Of a stretch of 64,000 nt of DNA, positions 57,242 through 64,000 are shown in pieces; the stretch's first letter is position 1; each line of letters starts with the position of its first letter. The stretch spans positions 1,791,001 to 1,855,000 of the forward strand of contig JARFJB010000754.1 in assembly GCA_036346205.1 (NCBI GenBank), given 5' to 3'. The notes under the pieces were generated by a model that did not search any database, was not told the origin of the DNA, and worked only from the letters and a program-made list of their open reading frames with translations. The position numbers and the translations under genes were made by a program. The stretch comes from Vesta saturnalis (taxonomy: Eukaryota > Arthropoda > Insecta > Coleoptera > Lampyridae).

Positions 57242-57499
57242 TACAGTATAATTCCACAATTTTTTTTTATAATTATTTGTTTCTCTACGCGTTTCAATAA
57301 AACATGTTTCATTATCAAGAGAAAATTTATAAGTAAAATAACAAACAAGTGGTTAGGGTAACAAATCATTAAGGTAAAAAAGCAAATTTGTAAATTATAC
57401 ATCTATATTTAAAATAAAGAGTCTATAAGATCAACCTGTTCGTTCATTAAGGGTACTTTCTGTTTATGTTTATAAATTTTGAAAACATCTAATCGGTCT

Positions 57500-57680
57500 T
57501 TTTTATTACAAAAATGTAAACATTCAATGTTGCTTTGTGATTATGTACTTTTAAATGTTTGGCATAATTTGATTTGTCTGTGTGTTTATATTTGTAACAT
57601 CTAATGTGCACTTTGTAGCTAATGTATTTGACCAATATAAACAGAGTTACAGAATGTGCAGTTCTTCAAAACGTCCTTAC
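57500..57680 (-). pseudogene. GIY-YIG-like endonuclease fragment (left arm)
   Basis: On the minus strand CTFCNSVYIGQ is readable, followed in shifting frames by a THRQIKL segment and a basic HNHK-like end. This matches the copy in the right arm and the general form C--CN-VYIGQT of GIY-YIG nucleases in Penelope-like elements. Stops are present. Confidence 0.5.
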
Positions 57681-57795
57681 TTGAGTCTTTCGCTTTAAGT
57701 AAATTGGTATTAGGATTGAAAGCTACTTTATATTTCTTTTCTTTTATAACATATGAGCTACTTTTTCCGATTTTTTTCCAAAATATGGAATTGAT

Positions 57796-57984
57796 ATGTA
57801 TTTATTTTCAGATAGATTGAAGAACTACATTTTGAAGTCTGGTATTTATAAATTGAACTACATATTTTGTAATTTTGTTTATATTGGTCAAACACTTTGG
57901 TATCATATACAAAGAAACATTAGATGTTACAAATATACACACACACAAATCAAATTATGGCAATCATTTGATAGTATCTTATGA
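57796..57984 (+). pseudogene. GIY-YIG-like endonuclease fragment (right arm)
   Basis: The plus-strand frame includes LKSGIYKLNYIFCNFVYIGQ TLWYHIQRNIRCYKY. The SGIYKL and VYIGQT blocks are the two signature strands of the GIY-YIG nuclease fold, with Cys residues between them as in Penelope-like elements. In active enzymes the segment after VYIGQT has conserved Arg and Glu-His residues (R--EH); here it reads QRNIRCY, so a key position appears lost. The frame is short and ends at 57984. It would nick target DNA during retrotransposition in an intact element. Confidence 0.6.
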
Positions 57985-58339
57985 CTTCATAAAATAACAT
58001 TAAATTTTTACACTTTTTTAGTAAAAAGGACAAATTAGATGTTTTTGGAAAAATTCGAACTTTATAAACATAAACAGAAAGTACCTTTAATGAACAGGTT
58101 TACCATATACAACTACCTTTAACAGATATTTTAAATATAGAATTATAATATAACATCAAGTTTGCTTTTTTACCTTAATGATTTGTTTACTATAACTACT
58201 TACTTTTTTGTTATTCTTTTTTATATTCTATTTATATTCTACTTTATATATTTTCTTTTGATAATGACGCATGTTATATTGAATCGCGTAGAGAAATAAA
58301 TAGTTATAAAACAGAAATTATGGAATTATATTGTATTTA

Positions 58340-59080
58340 AAACATTAGTGCTATTAAAAAACGGTAAGGCACTTAAATGGAAGTGCTGAAGGCACAGATT
58401 TTTGGAGACGTAAAAAACGAGAAGTGATTTCCGACTATATATTCATTTAGATTTTTAGTCACATAATTGTATAATAAACTATTTGAAATAAATCGACTGT
58501 AAAGTATTAGGATGGCCTAACACTAATTAGATATTCATTCCAAGAAAATAGTTTTCAGATTGTGTTTCCATGACGAATGTAACCTATTTAGTTCTTTTTT
58601 GCACGATAGGATGATTTTAGTTAGCTACCAGGTTTGTTGCAAGATCAGAAGGTTGTTTTTATTGGTGACTTGGATACACAAGTCGGGCAAGTAATTCACT
58701 TACCGTGCATGTAGCGCGGTAAGTAAAAATCTAAATATATAATCTCGTAACGAAGTCTTGACTTTTCTGGTATCATTGAAGAGCAACCAATATTCCATGC
58801 TTGTTTGATTTCACCATCTACACCGTCGAACTCTAAATCACTAATTTTTATAAGGATTTATTTTTAAATTCACTATTATAAGCAGAGGCAGTTATTGTCA
58901 GTAAATAACTTGTGACACCGTGACAACACCTCGAAACGTTACTGTAAAGCCTACTAGTTTGAGAATGTCATTAAATTCCGCATAATAATGAAAACGTCAC
59001 TCTTTATATTTTCAAGATAATGTATTCAGAAAAAATGCTTCTATCGTGCAAAAAACATTATAAGCATTACGAACATTAAG
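58340..59080. other. Non-coding stretch with a weak inverted repeat
   Basis: ATATTCATTTAGATTTTTAG near 58438 and its approximate inverse near 58720 may mark a degraded MITE. No gene was seen. Confidence 0.35.
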
Positions 59081-59084
59081 GGCT

Positions 59085-59512
59085 TTACCGAGGCGGCGGT
59101 AGATTGAGACTTTCAGTCGATGACGTCATGTATGTTAGACGTCATCATTTTGGCGCCATACTACTGTAAACCCCATACACTGTAAAACATAGCAAAAGTA
59201 GATTAGATAAACAAAACTACAGTAACCTAAAAAAGTTGTATGGCCGGGGATTCGAACCCGCACCAAATAGCGTTGCAAGTGACTCCGCTTCCACGACACC
59301 ACCAGCGCTGTAGCAATTTAACATTGAATGTGATATTTAAACCATTTTAAATATTCGTATTCATGTAGATAAGGCATGCGTACAAAAGAGCGATGATATC
59401 ACATTTCAGCTTGAAAGTCTCAACTTACCGTCTCCTCTTTACCGGTCTCGGACAATATTGGGAACTTCGCTTCGCTCAGTCCCCAAACATTGTCTTTGAC
59501 CAGTAAAAGGCC
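59085..59512. mobile_element. Inverted-repeat element containing a tRNA-like segment
   Basis: The left end AAGGGCTTTACCGAGG with GGTAGATTGAGACTTTCAG and the right end (reverse complement) AAGGGCCTTTTACTGG with GGTAAGTTGAGACTTTCAA form imperfect TIRs of about 40 bp, separated on the right by an insertion. That insertion (59440-59500) is itself a hairpin (GACAATATTGGGAACTTCG and its inverse). A tRNA-like stretch lies in the centre. No target duplication could be fixed. Confidence 0.5.
59245..59330 (-). repeat. tRNA-like sequence (pseudo-tRNA or SINE head)
   Basis: On the minus strand TGGTGTCGTGGAAGCGGAG resembles an A-box region, and GGTGCGGGTTCGAATCCCCG resembles a B box with T loop TTCGAAT. 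The T stem has only three clean pairs and the acceptor ends do not pair well, so it is not an intact tRNA gene. Confidence 0.5.
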
Positions 59513-61320
59513 CTTACTGTTCTTAATACTTAATATACTATTGTGCCAATGCCATCTCTATGGTTTCTAATATCCTTATTTACCTAGTTTAAATGAAATA
59601 ATATTTGTTGTTTAAGCGTGAGAATTTTTTGCTCCAATAAAAACTATTATATTTCACTCGATAATGACAAGTAAAAGTGTGTACAATCACTCTATGCAAA
59701 TGTCGCTCGCTTAAAACTGAATGATAAACGTTAATAGTGTGTAGCATGTAACATGCAAGTAAGTACAAATAAATTTAACGACGTATAGTACAGAAAAATG
59801 CGACTTATAGTCACGTTTACTAAGTTCATAGAAAGTATAACTACTTCCCCTTTATTTTTACTATATGAGGGCTATGCACTATCGATTCCATGTTTTAGTA
59901 ACGACGTTATAAAACTACACCAATTGCATTTCACAACTCGATAAAAGAAAAACCCAAAATCTACCAGCTCTATGTTCATTGCCTATTTAATATATATTTA
60001 TCTTCTGAAGGAGTTTAAAGGTTAAATGAAGTCTTCCGTGATATGAATAAAGTAAACTTAAGGAGCAGTAACAACAATAATGTTATTGTTGTCTTGGATT
60101 ATTTTACAATTACTAGCTATCAAGGGTAATATAATAAGTGTGATTCAGGATCTTCAGAGTACAAAGATGTTTTTGTATTTTGATCTTTTCTATGTTTATC
60201 TTTAAGGTATTATGAGAAGTTTAAAGTTTCATAAAATATGATATGCATAATTACAAATTTCTGCTTGATTTAAGTCTGTACTTTATTATCCCTAAATGTG
60301 TAAAATTATCAAAACATTTCATATACATATATATAATTAATTCTTCATATCGCAAAGGACATTTTAAATCCACCCGAATCAATTTGATTATTAGGGCTTT
60401 AACAATCTAGACCACAACAAAAATATATTTATAAAACGTATTGTATGTATTTCAAGGTCGTTTTGCTATTATCAACCGGATTAAAGAAATTTAGACTTAA
60501 TGAAAAGGTCAGTTAAAATATAATTTAAAGTGACCCTCGCTCTACTTATTATCTTATCAACATTTGTAGTAGTACTACGTTGCATGCATGTGGATGTTGA
60601 GTCAATTTTTTTAGCAGACCAAATTACGTCTTGGGAGAACTATTAATAAATTTAAACTGATTGCTGATTGTTACTAATCAAATTTGTTTAGAAATGAAAA
60701 CGAATAGAAATATTCATCTTTAGATAATAATTAGATACATATATTATTACAAACCAAAATAAATGTAATTTTATCAATTTACATAAATATTTAGATAATC
60801 TTTGAACTGTTAATAAATAATTCCATAATTTTTCTTTGTTTAAACTTGAACTTTTTAAGTCATTTTACAGCCCTTCCTGTAGGCGTCGTATATTTTGTCA
60901 ATTTTTGGTAGGTTAAGTACGTATATGTAAAAATAATGTTTTTCCTTCTTAATTGTCGTTTATAAATTGGTTTTTCATGTCACGAACACTTTCTTATTAA
61001 ACATGCATTTATTAGATGGTTCTTATGCACATTTACTAACATTCTAAAAATACATAAAATAGCACGTTTTTCAGTGAATTAGTTTGAGCTCAATCAGTAA
61101 TTGATTACAAAAAGTGTTTTGTACGTGTTCTTAGCTATCAGTAGAAACGCCTACGAACTGGGAAATATGTGCATTTTAATTTTTTGATCGAAAAAATATG
61201 GAATTCTCAGCTGGTGAATAAATACTTCACAAATAGGTTAAAAACCAGTCACAGAAGTGTGATTAAAAAAAATTAAATTAAATATTTTCCTTTTGGGGAA
61301 TACTAGAATATAATAATACG
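59513..61320. other. AT-rich non-coding stretch
   Basis: No gene, RNA or repeat boundary recognised in 1.8 kb. Confidence 0.4.
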
Positions 61321-61321
61321 A

Positions 61322-61792
61322 AAATAGTAGATTATTTTGTAAGACGTGTAAGTTGATTATTATTGAGCTCAAGTTTTGCAGTCGAGGCGACAGCGATGAG
61401 CGAAATATTGATCAACTTACACGACGAACGCAATATACTATTTTATCTTCAAGCCTCAAATCTTCGGAGTGATGACTGATTGCAAAGTGTGCGTCATTCT
61501 GACAGATTGTTTTTATCTGAAGTTTTCTATCAAAATCACATTGTCCTAGCCCCATTATTAGTTTCAACATTATTAGGTTGAAATGAATAATGGCGCAAGG
61601 CGTACGTGATTTGAAATACACAAATAAAAGACAACTCAAACTATCGAAATTGACATTAATAATGACAAGTTTATTAATCTCTTGAAGATAAAATCTTTTA
61701 TCTTCAAGAGACTAATAAACTCAGATGTCGCCTCGACTGCAAAACTTGAACTTAATAATGATCAACTTACACGTCTTACATAATAATCTACT
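61322..61792. mobile_element. Inverted-repeat element with about 70-bp TIRs
   Basis: TAGTAGATTATTTTGTAAGA followed by CGTGTAAGTTGATTATTATT and CAAGTTTTGCAGTCGAGGCG AC returns inverted at about 61720-61790 with few changes. The interior has a near-perfect hairpin at 61676-61715. No coding sequence is convincing. The minus-strand frame at 61412-61639 is not supported by any motif. Confidence 0.7.
61676..61715. repeat. Near-perfect short palindrome
   Basis: TCTCTTGAAGATAAAA, then the inverse TTTTATCTTCAAGAGA with only two central bases (TC) between them. It could form a hairpin or cruciform with a 16-bp stem. Confidence 0.8.
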
Positions 61793-62397
61793 ATTATTAA
61801 ATTATTTAATTTTTCACGATTTTAATAAAATAAAGAAATTTCTAAACTTATTCTATATTATAATTTATAGAAAGCACCTTTAATTTTTAACTATCCGTAA
61901 CCGCAAACATATTTTTTTAAATAGCGACAAATATTACACATTTTGTCACATCTATCTAGACAATTAGGAAAACGCTGTAAATTATTACAGTTTGTACATG
62001 CAAGCCTCAAATATCAAATTCATTTTTCAATGTAAAATCCCGTAAAAATCATACAGGTTCTAAGTTATAGCGCTTATCAATTTTAAGAACCAGTTTGCCT
62101 TTGGACGTCTCGCTGGCTTGTTGTACGTGAACCGGTCAGTCATCATTATTATCCATAATTTACCTGCTGTTGTTATTAGTGGGTTATCAACGGGGCCCCT
62201 TCCACCAGAAGTAGCCTGTACTACCAAGTCAAGGTAAGCGCTTTGTTTTTTTCTTAGTTCTGTATGATAACAGATTTGACAATTTTAAAGTAAATAATTT
62301 AATACAGTCCACTATTAAAACAATATTTTTTATCTATCTCTTGCACAAACACAGTTATTTCAATAATTATTCGAAATGTCCACCATCTTCCTAAAAA
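61793..62397. other. Non-coding stretch
   Basis: A slightly more GC-rich part (62100-62245) ends in CAAG|GTAAGC, a good splice-donor pattern at about 62232. No protein could be recognised upstream of it, so no exon is called. Confidence 0.3.
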
Positions 62398-62517
62398 ACG
62401 GAAAAAGAAACAGGCCGTGTATTTCATTCCCTTCCCAATGGGGAGGGCGGACTGCTTGAACTTTCCAACCTGTACATTACGTATATATGCATGGTGGGAT
62501 TAAGGATGAGTGTGGGC
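62398..62517 (-). mobile_element. tRNA-derived SINE, copy 3 (3' part only)
   Basis: The segment matches the 3' portion of the SINE at 20449-20750: TTTCATTCCCTTCCCAATGG GGAGGGCGG and TACGTATATATGCATGGTGG followed by ATT-AGGATG-GTGTGG. The match stops at about 62517, where LINE-like sequence begins. The tRNA-derived head is absent. Confidence 0.7.
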
Positions 62518-62577
62518 ATTCGTTGTATGCAAGCAGATCAGTGAACATCGCGTTTTCACATTGTTAAAAGTTTAGCC

Positions 62578-63438
62578 TTGCGCTATGTTGTGCTACCTGC
62601 GTCTTTTTCACGATACCAGGTAGAGAGCCACCGTGCCAGCAGCGACGCCCGTACTCTTCGGAGTTGTTACGAGCTCGAGTTTTTCCCTCTACCCGATGAC
62701 GTCTTGCTGACCGATGAGCAGGTCCAGTTCGTGACCCCGTCCTCCTTCGTGGAAGATAATCATAAGAAGAGCAAGAGGAAAAAAGAGAGAACTCAAGAAA
62801 ATAGAAGAAGTGATTGCTGCTTCACAGTGACCGCCTGGATGTAGAAGAGATTCTCGCTACCAGGGAGAGTGTGCCGCCAGTAATCCTTCGTGAGCGGGAG
62901 AACTGGGTTGCCTTCTCCCGCGAATTAGACCACCGAGGGATCGTCTTCACACGTGTGAAGGCAATCTCCGAGGGATACCGGATCCTGTCTGCCACTGCCA
63001 AGGACCGTCACAAGCTAATGCGGTATATGGATAGGGGTTGCCAGAGGGACCCACGTCTCCCGCAGCGGAAGAAGACAGAGGCTCCACCACACGTCCCCCG
63101 CAGCGGACCGAAGATCCACCTCAACAGCGACAGGAGAGGACACCGACCCCAGCGGCACCCTCTCTAGTCCGAACCGGCGTTAGTTACGCCAAAGCGACGG
63201 CGAGCGGTAGCGAGATGGCTGAAGTAGCGGATGCGGTGAAAGCCGCAGACGTAAAAAGTCCGCTTTACCCGCTTAAGGATTCGACGCTGTTCTCGGCTTC
63301 CTCGGAGGCTTAGATATGGCGAAGGTCCTACCTGTCATCCAATGGGTGACATCGGCCTTAGCTTCGGCACAAACTGCGACTGACCTGTGGGGAGTAATCC
63401 TCACACACGGTCAGGAGGTGTTTGCCCTTTTCGTGTAA
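62578..63438 (+). pseudogene. LINE ORF1 (gag-like) remnant
   Basis: The readable order in three frames is as follows. First comes a lysine-rich stretch near 62770. Then PPVILRERENWVAFSRELDH RGIVFTRVKAISEGYRILSA TAKDRHKLMRYM (62860-63030) matches the style of the RNA-binding domain just before the Cys-His knuckles in ORF1 proteins of Jockey-like LINEs. The Cys-His knuckles are missing. A proline-rich stretch and RTGVSYAKATA (63170-63200) follow, normally found after the knuckles. A last frame has FLGGLDMAKVLPVIQWVTSA and ends at TAA 63436-63438. The gap suggests an internal deletion. ORF2 is not present downstream in the window. Confidence 0.65.
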
Positions 63439-63439
63439 A

Positions 63440-64000
63440 TACCTCCGGAACGACGATGAGTAGGGATGCCGGGATAAGTACAGCTAACACTATCAATACA
63501 TTAAATTTTACATACTGACACAATCTACCACTCGCTACTCAAAATTCACATCAAACCATCATTTATACAACACATAAAATTCAATTAACAAGCACATAAT
63601 AATAATACTAATAATTTTTTCTATTCACTACAGGTAACACCCACAAGAAGCTATACCGACGTCCGGGGATCCCGATCCATTTTGGTGCTCCGAGGGACCA
63701 GCCCACCTGCTACTAAGGAAACACCCCCCCCCCCCCCACGAATCCCGCCCAATGCAATCCTCATAGAATAAATGAAATACTACTAAATTAAGTAAAGTTA
63801 ATCCAAATTAAACATGTTTTTTTTCTTTTTCTTTTGTTCTATACATTAAGTATAACAGTAAACTTATAAAAAATGAAATGTAATTATATCACAAAAATTA
63901 TATAATCAACCGGCTGAAGAGGCTCTGAGCAGTCGACTGAAATTGTTAATATTTCCACAATCAATAATTGTACCATAATATAAATAAACTGTGTTGAATT
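63440..64000. other. Sequence after LINE ORF1, no ORF2 seen
   Basis: A C run lies at 63724-63737. Near the window end CTGAAGAGGCTCTGAGCAGT CGACTGAAATTG resembles the kind of phrase found in some LINE 3' regions, which could mean that ORF2 was lost by deletion, but this is uncertain. No protein was recognised. Confidence 0.3.

Larger units (their letters stand above)
57243..58335. mobile_element. Inverted pair of Penelope-like fragments
   Basis: The two halves are inverted copies: outer phrases (ACGCGTTTCAATAAAACATG and its inverse near 58280), then TAAGGTAAAAAAGCAAA, TAAAGGTACTTTCTGTTTAT-like sequence, ACATCTAAT and TTTGACCAATATAAACA. Each arm is about 430 bp, and a spacer of about 120 bp lies near 57680-57800. 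Both arms encode a GIY-YIG-like stretch in opposite directions. Partly inverted, 5'-truncated dimers are known for Penelope-like elements. The outer end sequence recurs at 31020-31072. Confidence 0.65.

Noticed and set aside
59245..59330. Functional tRNA gene on the minus strand
   Set aside because: The B-box-like part is good, but the T stem has only three pairs and the acceptor stem does not form.
62100..62240. GC-richer stretch ending in a splice-donor motif as a host exon
   Set aside because: Every frame has stops or gives no recognisable protein, so a lone donor-like motif is not enough.

Overview
The window looks like intergenic or intronic nuclear DNA from an insect: it is AT-rich, full of microsatellites, and packed with decayed transposons of insect-typical families (several mariner and Tc1/mariner lineages, a piggyBac-like element, non-LTR retrotransposons, Penelope-like fragments and a tRNA-derived SINE). 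I cannot name the order or species from sequence alone. I see no rRNA gene, no intact tRNA gene, no CRISPR, and no convincing intact host protein-coding gene. Every recognisable protein is a broken transposon protein. One short open frame (54409-54630) could be a host terminal exon, but I do not recognise it.

Layout. 1-6200: repeat fragments, a broken mariner (2407-3690), a 61-bp tandem repeat (4520-4678) and a Penelope-like RT remnant. 6197-9672: a PIF/Harbinger-type MITE, then a 2.8-kb foldback element with an 8-bp target-site duplication and internally amplified arms. 10930-14585: an inverted pair of Tc1/mariner fragments whose left arm was split by a 1.57-kb non-LTR retrotransposon. 15578-25279: a run of palindromic CAGGGTG-ended elements, two of which carry dead transposases, with a SINE and a 110-bp degenerate satellite between them. 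25300-32900: microsatellites, an internally deleted mariner, SINE, LINE and mariner remnants. 33358-35508: a piggyBac-like element. 36142-42821: a MITE, another mariner (38209-39378), and a long-TIR Tc1/mariner inserted into one copy of an older duplication. 43640-47190: degenerate satellite-like repeats. 48130-50348: a LINE with endonuclease and RT remnants. 52139-53460: a transposase remnant with D-82-E spacing. 56300-58335: a Tc1/mariner remnant and an inverted pair of Penelope-like GIY-YIG fragments. 59085-61792: two inverted-repeat elements. 62398-63438: a SINE tail joined to a LINE ORF1 remnant.

There is no operon or pathway here. The main biological theme is structural: many separate elements share CAGGGTG-like ends, TA target duplications and very long inverted arms, so their transcripts could fold into long hairpins. 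Nesting (LINE inside a palindrome; transposon inside a duplicated segment; LINE next to a truncated SINE) gives a relative order of insertions.
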